Source: Streptomyces pseudovenezuelae
GTDB taxonomy: Bacteria > Actinomycetota > Actinomycetes > Streptomycetales > Streptomycetaceae
NCBI RefSeq assembly: GCF_001513955.1
Contig: NZ_KQ948151.1
Coordinates: forward strand, 1 to 39,391
Direction: 5' to 3'
DNA length: 39,391 nucleotides
This document shows, in pieces, positions 1-7,786 of this stretch (the stretch's first letter is position 1; each line of letters starts with the position of its first letter). The position numbers and the translations under genes were made by a program. Under the pieces are notes generated by a model. It was not told where the DNA came from. It made no database searches and was given only the letters and a program-made list of their open reading frames with translations.

Positions 1-2322
1 CAGTTCGGTGCCGCGGGCCGCGAGCGGCTGGACCACCACGCCGGTGAGCAGTCCGGCGAACCGGGTCTCCAGGTCGCGGAAGGCGGCGCGGACCTGGCTG
101 TCGCCGCGCAGGTCCAGATGGACCGCGTGCTGCGCGCTCTTGTGGAGCAGACCGGGCCAGTAGCCCTTCATGACCACCAGGCCGCCGGGACCACGCATCC
201 GGTCGGCCGCCAGGACGGCCTCGTCCTCGGTCGTGGCCCAGGCCCAGGGCAGCTGTGGAATGCCGTAGCAGTCGAGGAGCTCGGCACAGGTGCGCGGGTC
301 GAGCCAGCCTCCGTCGGGGTGGGCTTCGAGGTACGTCCCGATGCAGGCATGGGCACGGGCCGTGTCGATGCCGTCGAGGTCCGGGACGGTACCGGCGGGG
401 CGGGCAAGCCAGGCCGCCCGGCGCGCGGCGTGGGCCAGCGCCCGGGCCGCTGCCTGCGGTTCGGCATACGCGGGTACGGTGCCGCCGCCGCTGCGGGACA
501 ACAACTCCACAGGCAGGGTCTGTTCGAGGCGTACGACGACGACCGGCTTCGGTCGGTGTCCCGGCCTGGCGGTGACCGCCTTGACGAGGTCGTCACCCGT
601 GGCGGCCGCGACCGCGGTGGGCACAAGGGCCACCAGCACGGCGTCCACGCCCGGGTGCCGCATGATCCGGTCCACGCACTCGCCCAGTCGGTCCTGCGTG
701 ACGGCGGCCGTCACGTCCACGGGGTTGCCGATCGCGGCGCCCTCGGGCAGCACGGCGAAAAGGTCTTCGACGAGCATGGCGGGGGGCATCGGCAGAGTGA
801 GTCCGGCTTCCGCGCAGGCGTCGGCGCTGAGCACACCCGCACCGCCCGCGTTGGTGACGATCATCACCCGCGATCCGGCAGGCAGCGGCTGGGAGTGCAA
901 CAGGGCCGCGGTCTCCAGGAGTTCACCCACCGAATGGGCGGCGGTGATGCCTGCCTGGGTGAACAGGGCCTGGCGGGTCATGGTGCGGGTGGCGGCCGCG
1001 GCCGTGTGCGAGGCGGCGGCACGGCGCCCGGCGTCGGTGCGCCCGGCGTCGACGGTGAGCACCGGCATGCGCCGGGTCACCCGGCGGGCGGTGCGGGAGA
1101 AGGCACGCGGGTTGCCGAACGACTCGAGATGCAACAGGGCGAGGTCGGTGTGTGCGTCGCTCTCCCACCACTGGAGCATGTCGTTGCCGCTCACGTCGTA
1201 CTTGTCACCGAGCGAGACGAACGAGGACACACCGATGCCCAGCCGGGACATTCCGTCGAGCAGGGCGATGCCGACTCCACCGGACTGCACGGCCACACCG
1301 GCTGTGCCGGGGCGTGGGTGGTGCGCGGCGAAGGTCGCGTCCAGGCGGTGTTGCGGGTCGGTGTTCGAGATGCCCAGGCAGTTGGGTCCCACCATCCGCA
1401 TCCCGTAGGTGCGGCAGGCGGCCAGCAGGGCCTTCGCCTGATCCGCGTCCAGCCCGGCGGTCACGACAAGGAGCGCGCGTACGCCCGCCTTGCCGCACTC
1501 CTCGGCGGTCGCGGGAACCGCTGGGGCGGGTACGGCGACCACGACGAGGTCGGGAGTCCTGGGCAGGGCGCTGACGCTCGGGTGGGAGGGTACGCCGAGG
1601 ATGGATGTCGCGGCGGGGTTGACCGCCCACAGCCGGCCGGTGTAGCCGCCGGTCTTGAGCTGGTGCAGGATGGCGCGGCCCACGGAACCCGGCTTGCGCC
1701 CGGCGCCGACCACGGCGACCGCGGCCGGCCTCAGCAGGGGCCTCAGGCTCTCGACGTCGGCGGCCCGCCCGCGCTCTTCCACCGCCGTCAGATAGGTGTC
1801 GTCCTCGCCCAGCGCGATCGTGCAGCGCGCTTCCGGTCCCTCGAAGCGGCGGGCCGTGCGCAGACCGAGGTCGGCGAACAGGCGCAGCACTTCTTGGTTC
1901 TCGCTCAGGGCGTCGGCGATGAAGGAGGTGACGCCGTCCGCACGGGCCGCGGAGACCAGGTGCTCGACCAGGAGGGTGCCCACGCCACGGTGGTGCAGTC
2001 CGTCGGCGACCGCGATGGAGATCTCGGCCTCTGTTCCGATACCTCCGGTGTCGTACTCGGCGAGGCCGATCACCTGTCCGGACCGCTCGGCGAGCAGGGC
2101 ACGGTAGCCGACGTGAGGTGTGGCGCAGGCGCGGTCGGCGGCCATCTCGGCCGAGCGGCGGCTGGCCGCGAAGAACCTCAGGCGCAGGTTCTCCGGGGAC
2201 ATCTCCTCGTAAAGGCCTTGCAGCTGGTCGTGGTCGGCCGCCGCCACGGGGCGGATGCACACGGTGGTGCCGTCCGCGAGCAGGGCATGGGTCCGGGGAC
2301 CGCTGAGCGTTTCGTTCTTCAT
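1..2322 (-). CDS. Pat-like protein: N-terminal GNAT acetyltransferase fused to ADP-forming acyl-CoA ligase domains (3' end outside window)
   Basis: 774 codons are visible and the frame stays open to base 1, so the C-terminus lies outside the window. The start ATG at 2320-2322 follows a GGAGGAGAG ribosome binding site. Residues 1 to about 165 are a GNAT domain with the acetyl-CoA loop HHRGVGT near residue 110. A CoA-binding Rossmann segment follows (VVGAGRKPGS near 205), then a succinyl-CoA-ligase-like region with ASHTAA, whose His439 is at the position of the phosphohistidine of ADP-forming ligases. The start of an ATP-grasp domain is visible (about 680 onward). The GNAT-first order matches the Streptomyces lividans PatA type of lysine acetyltransferase that controls acyl-CoA synthetases; that function is inferred from architecture. 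Near-palindromes at 2376-2390 and 2407-2420 lie upstream, suggesting control by the local response regulator. Confidence 0.85.
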   Translation of the reverse strand, partial: MKNETLSGPRTHALLADGTTVCIRPVAAADHDQLQGLYEEMSPENLRLRFFAASRRSAEMAADRACATPHVGYRALLAERSGQVIGLAEYDTGGIGTEAEISIAVADGLHHRGVGTLLVEHLVSAARADGVTSFIADALSENQEVLRLFADLGLRTARRFEGPEARCTIALGEDDTYLTAVEERGRAADVESLRPLLRPAAVAVVGAGRKPGSVGRAILHQLKTGGYTGRLWAVNPAATSILGVPSHPSVSALPRTPDLVVVAVPAPAVPATAEECGKAGVRALLVVTAGLDADQAKALLAACRTYGMRMVGPNCLGISNTDPQHRLDATFAAHHPRPGTAGVAVQSGGVGIALLDGMSRLGIGVSSFVSLGDKYDVSGNDMLQWWESDAHTDLALLHLESFGNPRAFSRTARRVTRRMPVLTVDAGRTDAGRRAAASHTAAAATRTMTRQALFTQAGITAAHSVGELLETAALLHSQPLPAGSRVMIVTNAGGAGVLSADACAEAGLTLPMPPAMLVEDLFAVLPEGAAIGNPVDVTAAVTQDRLGECVDRIMRHPGVDAVLVALVPTAVAAATGDDLVKAVTARPGHRPKPVVVVRLEQTLPVELLSRSGGGTVPAYAEPQAAARALAHAARRAAWLARPAGTVPDLDGIDTARAHACIGTYLEAHPDGGWLDPRTCAELLDCYGIPQLPWAWATTEDEAVLAADRMRGPGGLVVMKGYWPGLLHKSAQHAVHLDLRGDSQVRAAFRDLETRFAGLLTGVVVQPLAARGTEL

Positions 2323-2406
2323 CGCGGCTCTCCTCCAGGTCTCTGTGCACTTCGAGCGTCCAGCGGAAAGGGGCGGGGGCCCATGGGCTGAGCGGCGGTG
2401 ATGTGA

Positions 2407-2420
2407 GGGCCGGTCGGCCC
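2407..2420. promoter_or_regulatory. OsdR/DevR-like box upstream of the Pat-like gene
   Basis: GGGCCGGTCGGCCC is a near-perfect inverted repeat 84 bases upstream of the start at 2322. A second, weaker copy, GGGGCCCATGGGCTG, lies at 2376-2390. Both match the motif recurring upstream of other genes in this window. Assignment to the response regulator is inferred. Confidence 0.5.
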
Positions 2421-2477
2421 TCGGTGACCGCGCCTCGGGGCCGGCCCGGGACCCGGGCGAGCCCCACACGCTCGGCG

Positions 2478-3383
2478 TCAGTGGTGCGGGAGCACGGCGA
2501 CCGGGACGGCGGAGTGGTGCAGGACCGCGTGGGTGACGGGTCCGATGTGAGCGCCGAAGGACCTGCGCCGGGCCCGGCGGCCCACGACGACCAGGGAGGC
2601 CTCACGGGACGCGTCGATCAGCTGGCGGCCCGGGCTGTCGGAACGGCACACCTCGACGAGCTCGACCGACGGATACTTCTGCCGCCAGGGATGCAGGACC
2701 TCGCTCAGCGCGGCGGCCTTCTGACGGGCGATCTCGTCGTGGTACTGCGGGTCGAGGGAGAGGCCGTACACGTAGTACGGCGGCAGGTTCCAGGCGGACA
2801 CGGCCCGCAGGGCGGTCTCGCGTCGGGCGGCTTCCTCGAAGGCGAACTCGATCATCGAGTCGTCGGGATCGTCGGTGTCGAGGCCCAGCACGACCGGGCG
2901 GAAGGGTGTACCCGCCGCCGGGATGCCGGCCAGGTCCGGCTCGTGCTCGTCGGCGGCCTGTTCCCCGGCACGGACCAGGATGACCGGCCGTTCGGCATGC
3001 GCCACGACCGCCAGGCCGACGGAACCGGGCAGAAATCCACTGATCCCGCTCAGCCTGCCCGAGCCGAGGACCAGCAGTTCGGCGTCCCGTCCCGCCTCCG
3101 CCAGGATTTCGGCCGGCCGGCCTGCCACGTCCTGCATGTCGACTTCGAGGCCCGGATGCCGCAGGCGGATGCCGTCCGCCGCGTCTCGCGGGACCTTCTC
3201 ACTCCAGTACTGCAAGGTCTCACCGCCGAGGAGCGGTGCCTGGGCCATCGGCTCCGGCACGGGCTCCGAGACGTGGATCAGCTTCAGCGGCAGGCCGCGC
3301 GAGGCGGCTTCGCGGGCCGCCCACTCGGCGGCCGCGCGGCTTTCGGCGGAGCCGTCGAGACCTGCGACAACGGTGCGGACCAT
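2478..3383 (-). CDS. Universal stress protein, two tandem USP domains
   Basis: 301 residues. The ATG at 3381-3383 is preceded by AGGAGG seven bases away. The protein begins MVRTVVAGLDGS, the usual first strand and nucleotide-binding aspartate of a USP domain. The first domain (about 1-150) ends with the ATP-binding signature GSGRLSGISGFLPGSV. The second domain (about 160-301) begins PVVLGLDTD and ends GRRARRRSFGAHIGPV, where the usual G-S/T of the motif is G-P, so ATP binding by the second half may be altered. Tandem USPs of about 300 residues are hallmark members of the mycobacterial DosR and Streptomyces OsdR regulons. It is the gene after the DoxX-like protein, with a 149-base gap holding its own box at 3445-3459. 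Confidence 0.92.
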   Translation of the reverse strand: MVRTVVAGLDGSAESRAAAEWAAREAASRGLPLKLIHVSEPVPEPMAQAPLLGGETLQYWSEKVPRDAADGIRLRHPGLEVDMQDVAGRPAEILAEAGRDAELLVLGSGRLSGISGFLPGSVGLAVVAHAERPVILVRAGEQAADEHEPDLAGIPAAGTPFRPVVLGLDTDDPDDSMIEFAFEEAARRETALRAVSAWNLPPYYVYGLSLDPQYHDEIARQKAAALSEVLHPWRQKYPSVELVEVCRSDSPGRQLIDASREASLVVVGRRARRRSFGAHIGPVTHAVLHHSAVPVAVLPHH

Positions 3384-3444
3384 GATGCTGCCTCCTGATC
3401 TGGATGTCTGTCTCCAGCGTCGTGCGGTCAGGCCCGGCGAGGCA

Positions 3445-3459
3445 GGGGCCGCTGGTCCC
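3445..3459. promoter_or_regulatory. OsdR/DevR-like box upstream of the first USP
   Basis: GGGGCCGCTGGTCCC, 61 bases upstream of the USP start at 3383. The half-sites GGGGCC and GGTCCC are inverted around a 3-base spacer, the same geometry as the box at 7020-7034. Confidence 0.55.
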
Positions 3460-3532
3460 GGAAGCCGGCCGACCGGCCCCACCGGGCGTGACGCGGCGGG
3501 TCCCGGCCGGGACCCGCCGTGCCGTTGCAGGG

Positions 3533-4141
3533 TCACTGGAGCCAGTGGTTGCGGCTGACGAAGGGCAGGCGTGCCCACACCTTGCCCAGCCCCCAGACCG
3601 TGCCGGCGCCCGCGGCCGCCAGGGCGATGAGGACGACGGCGTAGATCACGTGGTAGTCCACGAACGGGTTCGTCGACATGCTGGGCGAGCCGTCCGAGAG
3701 GTGCTTGGCGGGCGGCCACTCCGCGATCCACATCAGCGCCATCATCGCCGTACCGGCGACGGCGGCGAGTCGCAGGCCGATCCCGGCGATCAGTGCCAGA
3801 CCGACGCCCAGCAGACCGAGCATGAACAGCCAGTCGGCCCATGCATCGCCCGCCCAGGAGTGGAAGGTGGACTCCATCGGTCCGGCGGCCACACCGCTCA
3901 AAAAGCCCTTGGTCGGCGAGCCACCGTCGATCCAGCCCTTGCCGGACTGGGTCGCGTAGCCGAAGCCGAACGTCTTGTCCAGGAACGCCCACAGGAAGAC
4001 GAACCCGGTCAGCAGCCGCAGTCCGGCGAACACGTACGCGCCGGTCGCCGTGGCCGTGGCGGCCGCGTCGGCCGTTTCCGTCCTTCGCAGCGACGGGAAC
4101 CGGAAACCTGCGTGTCGGTGCGGGTGATCGTGGACAGCCAT
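3533..4141 (-). CDS. DoxX/DoxD-family integral membrane protein
   Basis: 202 residues from the ATG at 4139-4141, with AAAGGAT upstream. After a hydrophilic, histidine-rich N-terminus (MAVHDHPHRHAGF) there are four probable membrane helices: GLRLLTGFVFLWAFLDKTFG (about 45-65), LFMLGLLGVGLALIAGIG, AAVAGTAMMALMWIAEW, and YHVIYAVVLIALAAAGAG. The order of helices and the LDKTFG..GWIDGGSPTKGFL segment between helices 1 and 2 are typical of DoxX-family proteins, relatives of the thiosulfate:quinone oxidoreductase subunit. The substrate is unknown; a role in redox or sulfur metabolism at the membrane is only family-level knowledge. Two imperfect boxes lie upstream. Confidence 0.8.
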   Translation of the reverse strand: MAVHDHPHRHAGFRFPSLRRTETADAAATATATGAYVFAGLRLLTGFVFLWAFLDKTFGFGYATQSGKGWIDGGSPTKGFLSGVAAGPMESTFHSWAGDAWADWLFMLGLLGVGLALIAGIGLRLAAVAGTAMMALMWIAEWPPAKHLSDGSPSMSTNPFVDYHVIYAVVLIALAAAGAGTVWGLGKVWARLPFVSRNHWLQ

Positions 4142-4244
4142 GGTCGTGATCCTTTCGGGAGTCGGTGCGTTCACTCGTTCCTTGCACCGTCCAATCTGCT
4201 CGCCGCGGGGTAGCAGCGCCGCAGGCCGAAGGTCTGGGCACGGT

Positions 4245-4281
4245 GGGCTGAACGGCCCCTTTGGCGGGACCTGTCGGGCCC
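4245..4281. promoter_or_regulatory. Paired OsdR/DevR-like boxes upstream of doxX
   Basis: GGGCTGAACGGCCCC (4245-4259) and GGGACCTGTCGGGCCC (4266-4281) are two imperfect inverted repeats 103-140 bases upstream of the DoxX start. Spacing of the pair (centres 21-22 bases apart) would place two dimers on the same DNA face. The assignment is inferred from similarity to the other boxes. Confidence 0.4.
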
Positions 4282-4301
4282 GGCCGCAAGGAGTGACACC
4301 G

Positions 4302-4373
4302 TCCAAGCTCGGCGTCCAACGCCGCGTCCAGGCCGCTGTCCTCGCCACCCACCTGGAGCGCCCCGATGCTTGA
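4302..4373 (+). pseudogene. Orphan C-terminal fragment of a DevR/OsdR-type response regulator
   Basis: Bases 4302-4358 match 12106-12162 of the intact response regulator with only 4 differences in 57. They encode SKLGVQRRVQAAVLATHLE, the last helix of the LuxR DNA-binding domain, followed by RPDA and a TGA. No similarity is seen upstream of the TCC at 4302, so this is the tail of a lost paralogue or a partial duplication. It cannot make a functional protein. Confidence 0.8.
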
Positions 4374-4397
4374 CGGGTCGACGCAGTAGGTCCGTCG

Positions 4398-5358
4398 TCA
4401 GCGGACGAGCCGCTTGGCCCCGCGCACCTGGACGGCGGCGATCTGTACGACGAGGACGCCCGCCAGACACCACCACAGGGTGCGGTTGCGCAGTCGGTGG
4501 CGGCCGAGCAACGGGCCCTGATCGGCACGGGCGTTGAACGAGTTGAAGAGCTGGAACAGGACGAACGTGGTGAACGCCATCGTCAGCGCGGTGTCGGTAC
4601 CGGCCCACGGCCGGGCGAAGGCCAGGAGCCCGACGGTACCGAGGGCCATGACGGCACCCGCCCTGCTGATCGCGATCAGACGGCGGGCGTCCAGGATCCG
4701 CTCGCCGGAGTCCCTCGGCTGGTGTCGCATCACGTCGTCCTCGGCCGGGTCGACCGCCCATGCCATGGCCGGGGGCCCGTCCATGATGATGTTGATCCAC
4801 AGGAGTTGGGCCGCGGTGAGGGGGGCGGGCAGTCCTGCCACCGAGGCGCCCAGCAGGGTCAGGATGGCGCCGATGTTGGTGGCCGGCTGGAAGCGGACGA
4901 ACTCGACGATGTTCGCGTAGATGGCGCGCCCTTCACGCACGGCACGCACGGCACGCACGATGGTGGAGAAGTCGTCGTCGGTGAGCACCATGTCGGCGGC
5001 TTCCTTGGCCACGTCGGTCCCGGTGCCTCCCATGGCCACGCCGATGTGTGCGGCCCGCAGCGCTGCCGCGTCGTTGACGCCGTCACCGGTCATGGCGCCG
5101 ACATGGCCCCGCTCGGACAGCGATGCGCCGGGAGAGCTCCCGCGGTGTCATCCGGTCGAGCTCCACGCCCGTCACCACGTCTCCGTCGATGTCCAGCTCG
5201 CGCGCGACGGCCGCCGCGGTGTCCGCGTGGTCACCGGTGATCATCTTGACGGTCACCCCCGCGGTGCGGCACAAGGCGATCGCGTCCCGTGCCTGCGCGC
5301 GCGGTGGACCGGCGATTCCGGCGACGGACACCAGGGTCAGGCCGGTCAGCGGGGCGCC
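4398..5358 (-). pseudogene. Remnant of a P-type cation-transporting ATPase (CtpF/P2A-like)
   Basis: The 3' part encodes MTGDGVNDAAALRAAHIGVA, the hinge motif of P-type ATPases, followed by the C-terminal membrane domain (ANIVEFVRFQPATNIGAIL, LLWINIIMDGPPAMAW). The 5' part in another frame carries ITGDHADTAAAVARELDI from the nucleotide-binding/P domain. The frames break near 5118, where about 20 residues usually containing the RVxPxxK motif are missing. The first half of the enzyme, including the DKTG phosphorylation site, is absent. The gene cannot be functional. Family members of this type (CtpF) sit in the DosR regulon. A 9-base tandem repeat (cacgcacgg, 4934-4959) inserts an extra Arg-Ala-Val. 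Confidence 0.85.
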
Positions 5359-5505
5359 TGCTGCGTGTCGACGGACATTGGGAGTCCCTTTCCTCGGCGG
5401 GTCTGGGGGCGGGCAGGCGCGCGGTGCCGCTCTGAACCAGCTTCCGACTGCCTGCTGGCCCCTCGACAGGGCCGCTCGGGCCACCCCTGCCGGCCCGGGT
5501 GCCCC

Positions 5506-6336
5506 TTATCGGGTCGGTACCACCACCACCGGACAGTGCGAGCGGTGCAGCAGGGCGTGTCCGACCGTGCCCAGCCGCGGCGTGCTGCCGTGCCCGTGAC
5601 GGCGAGCCCCGATCACCACGAGCCCGGCCTCCCGTGTCTTCTCCAGCAGGGCATGCGCCGGATCGGTGCGGACCGTCACGGTCTCGACGCCGACCCCCGT
5701 GTGGCGCTGACGCAGTTCGGCCACGTCGAAGCGTCCGACCGCCTCCTCGCCCGACTCGCGCCGTGCCGCCTCCCGCTGTCCCGGGCTCGCCCCCGGGATC
5801 AGCGACGGCAGCTCGGGCGTTTCGTGCCGGTGGCTCCAGGCGTGCAGGACCGTGAGCCGGGCACCGCGGCGCTCCGCCTCCTGGAAGGCGTAAGCGGCCG
5901 CGTCCGCGTCGGTGTCGCTCTCCAGGCCGAGCAGCACCTCGCGCGCACCGTCGCAGCGGTGGTCGCCGCGGACGACCAGGAGGGGGCTGTGGGTGTGCCC
6001 GGCAAGCCGCAGACTGACCGATCCGAACAGGGTGCCGGTGACCCGTCCCAGGCCCCTGGTACCGACGACGGTGAGGGCGGCGCCCTCGCTCTCCCGTACG
6101 AGGGCCTGCACCGCGGTGCCTTCGGCGGCGCCGGTCACGACCGGCAGCCCCGGATGGTGGTCGTGGATCCGAGCGGCAGCGGCTGCAAGCACCGGTCCCG
6201 CCTCGTCGTGATCCGCCACGGCGTAGAGGATGTGCAGGGTGGCGCCACGCCGCTCGGTCTCCTCGGCCGCCCAGTCCAGTGCTCGTACGGCGATCAGTGT
6301 GCCGTCCACTCCGACGACCACGCGCTGTCCAGACAT
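5506..6336 (-). CDS. Universal stress protein, two tandem USP domains
   Basis: 276 residues from the ATG at 6334-6336. The first domain opens with RVVVGVDGTLIAVRALDWAA and carries GTRGLGRVTGTLFGSV; the second opens with REVLLGLESDTDADAAAYAF and carries GARRHGHGSTPRLGTVGHAL. Both fit the G-2x-G-9x-G-S/T nucleotide-binding pattern closely, so ATP binding is likely. The gene stands alone between the P-type ATPase remnant and the flavin-binding protein gene. Upstream there are only weak versions of the regulatory box (GGGACCGCGTGGGTC at 6426-6440 and GGGCGCCGTGCGGCCC at 6446-6461). Confidence 0.92.
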   Translation of the reverse strand: MSGQRVVVGVDGTLIAVRALDWAAEETERRGATLHILYAVADHDEAGPVLAAAAARIHDHHPGLPVVTGAAEGTAVQALVRESEGAALTVVGTRGLGRVTGTLFGSVSLRLAGHTHSPLLVVRGDHRCDGAREVLLGLESDTDADAAAYAFQEAERRGARLTVLHAWSHRHETPELPSLIPGASPGQREAARRESGEEAVGRFDVAELRQRHTGVGVETVTVRTDPAHALLEKTREAGLVVIGARRHGHGSTPRLGTVGHALLHRSHCPVVVVPTR

Positions 6337-6508
6337 GTCCCGGTCCCCTTCCGTGCACGTCCTCCCCGGCGCTTCGTCCACCGGGCTCTCGCGACGATGC
6401 TCGTCCACGAGCCAGGAAAGGGGGAGGGACCGCGTGGGTCGGCGCGGGCGCCGTGCGGCCCTTTCGCTCCGTGACGTTCGGTCCCGCGCGGGCCGCGGTG
6501 AGCTGTGC

Positions 6509-6949
6509 TCAGAAGGCGAGGCGGGTGCCGTACACGGAACGCCCGCCGATGAGTTCACGGCCCGTGATCAGCTCGGGTGCGATCCGCACGAACACCTCGG
6601 CGGGCGAAGGTGCCCAGGAGCGTGGTCCGACCCGGCACAGCCGCGCGTGCTCGGCCGGATCGTCCACCACCGCGGCCCGGCCCGTGACGACGACGCTCCA
6701 GCCGGACCGGGCGGCCGCGTCGACCTCGTCCGTCTCGAAGGCGACGACCACGCCGTCGACCGCGCGGACCAGTTCCGACGCCGCTGCTGTCCGCAGCAGC
6801 ACGCCCCCGTCGTAGTCCAGGGAGAAGTTGACCGGCAGGACCGCGGGCAGGGCGTGGCGTGTGTGGACGATGCGACCCACAGGCACCCTCGCCATCAGGC
6901 GCAGACACTCCTGCCGGTCCAGTTCACGAAAGCCGTCGCTCGAATACAT
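6509..6949 (-). CDS. Pyridoxamine 5'-phosphate oxidase-like flavin-binding protein
   Basis: 146 residues from the ATG at 6947-6949. A GTG at 6965-6967 with GGAGGAGA farther upstream could add six residues; ribosome binding sites do not settle the choice. The pattern ELDRQECLRLMARVPVGRIV...ALPAVLPVNFSLDYD...GVVVAFETDEVD...GWSVVVTGRA is that of the short split-barrel FMN/F420-binding family related to pyridoxamine phosphate oxidase, several members of which belong to the mycobacterial DosR regulon. The C-terminus PELITGRELIG is also typical. The cofactor and substrate are not known. The strongest 3-spacer box in the window (7020-7034) lies 70 bases upstream. Confidence 0.85.
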   Translation of the reverse strand: MYSSDGFRELDRQECLRLMARVPVGRIVHTRHALPAVLPVNFSLDYDGGVLLRTAAASELVRAVDGVVVAFETDEVDAAARSGWSVVVTGRAAVVDDPAEHARLCRVGPRSWAPSPAEVFVRIAPELITGRELIGGRSVYGTRLAF

Positions 6950-7019
6950 GGGCGGTCCAACCTTCACCGCGTGGTAAATCGTCTCCTCCAGCGTCTACCC
7001 GGCTCTTGCCGGAGCCTGA

Positions 7020-7034
7020 GGGGCCATTGGTCCC
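7020..7034. promoter_or_regulatory. OsdR/DevR-like box upstream of the flavin-binding protein gene
   Basis: GGGGCCATTGGTCCC, half-sites GGGGCC and GGTCCC around ATT. It resembles the GGGAC-centred palindrome of the mycobacterial DosR box. It is 70 bases upstream of the start at 6949. Confidence 0.6.
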
Positions 7035-7067
7035 TGCCCACGCGCGGGACGGCCCTGCCCGGTTGGT

Positions 7068-7769
7068 TCACCCGCCGCCCGGCGGACGCTCCCTGATCAG
7101 CCGGCCGGTGATCTCGACCGGGTCGAGGCGGACCCAGAGGTCAGGCCGCCCGCCGGCCCAGGGTTCGCTGTACGCCCGCTCGGCCAGCCGCCGTACCTCG
7201 TTGGACCACGTCACCTCACGGGCCAGGCCGCGCACCAGCACGCTCCAGCCGTGCCGGAACACCTCGTCGATGTGGTCGGCCTCGAAGGCGACCTGCTCGC
7301 CGGGAAGCGCGCCCGGGAGGGAGCCGGGGGCGGTCCTGAAGACGATGGCACCGTCGACGACGGTGTAGTTCAAGGGAAGGATCGTCACGCCCTCGGCGGT
7401 GATCATGCCGAGCCTGCCCACCCCGTGCGTCGACAGCCGCTCCCAGCACTCGTCCGTGCCGAGTTCCACCGACTCCGCTGTTCTGCTCGCCCGGCCCGGA
7501 CCCGGCGGCAGATCGACCTCACCGCCGGTGAGGACCGTGACCCCGGTGTCCAGCGCGTCGGCGAGCCGCAGGAGGGTGCCGACGCCCGGGGCGGCGGCGG
7601 GGGTCTCTTCCAGGCAACGGAGGTAGCCGGTGTCCATGCCGGTCCGGTCGACCACCTCCTGCCGGGTCAGGCCGAGCTCACCACGCCTGTCGGCGAGGCG
7701 GCGGCCCAGGTCACTGGCACCGAGGCCGGTCGCGGGCTGCGCCGCTCCCGCCGACGCGTGTTCACGCAC
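7068..7769 (-). CDS. XRE-type helix-turn-helix domain fused to a pyridoxamine-oxidase-like flavin-binding domain
   Basis: 233 residues. The start is taken as the GTG at 7767-7769 because GGAGGAGGAGAG lies just upstream. Residues about 18-85 form a Cro/CI-type helix-turn-helix (DLGRRLADRRGELGLTRQEV, VDRTGMDTGYLRCLE). Residues about 100-230 repeat the split-barrel fold of the neighbour at 6509-6949 (GVGRLGMITAEGVTILPLNY, HGWSVLVRGLAREV, VRLDPVEITGRLI). It starts 17 bases after the alcohol dehydrogenase stop, so the two are probably co-transcribed. A DNA-binding domain tied to a flavin or F420 domain suggests a redox-responsive regulator; that role is inferred. Confidence 0.85.
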   Translation of the reverse strand: MREHASAGAAQPATGLGASDLGRRLADRRGELGLTRQEVVDRTGMDTGYLRCLEETPAAAPGVGTLLRLADALDTGVTVLTGGEVDLPPGPGRASRTAESVELGTDECWERLSTHGVGRLGMITAEGVTILPLNYTVVDGAIVFRTAPGSLPGALPGEQVAFEADHIDEVFRHGWSVLVRGLAREVTWSNEVRRLAERAYSEPWAGGRPDLWVRLDPVEITGRLIRERPPGGG

Positions 7770-7786
7770 GGCTCTCTCCTCCTCCG

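Noticed and set aside
118..2391. A 757-codon open frame on the plus strand
   Set aside because: It is opposite the Pat-like gene, has an unusual His/Gly/Arg-rich composition and no motif; it is a GC-driven shadow.
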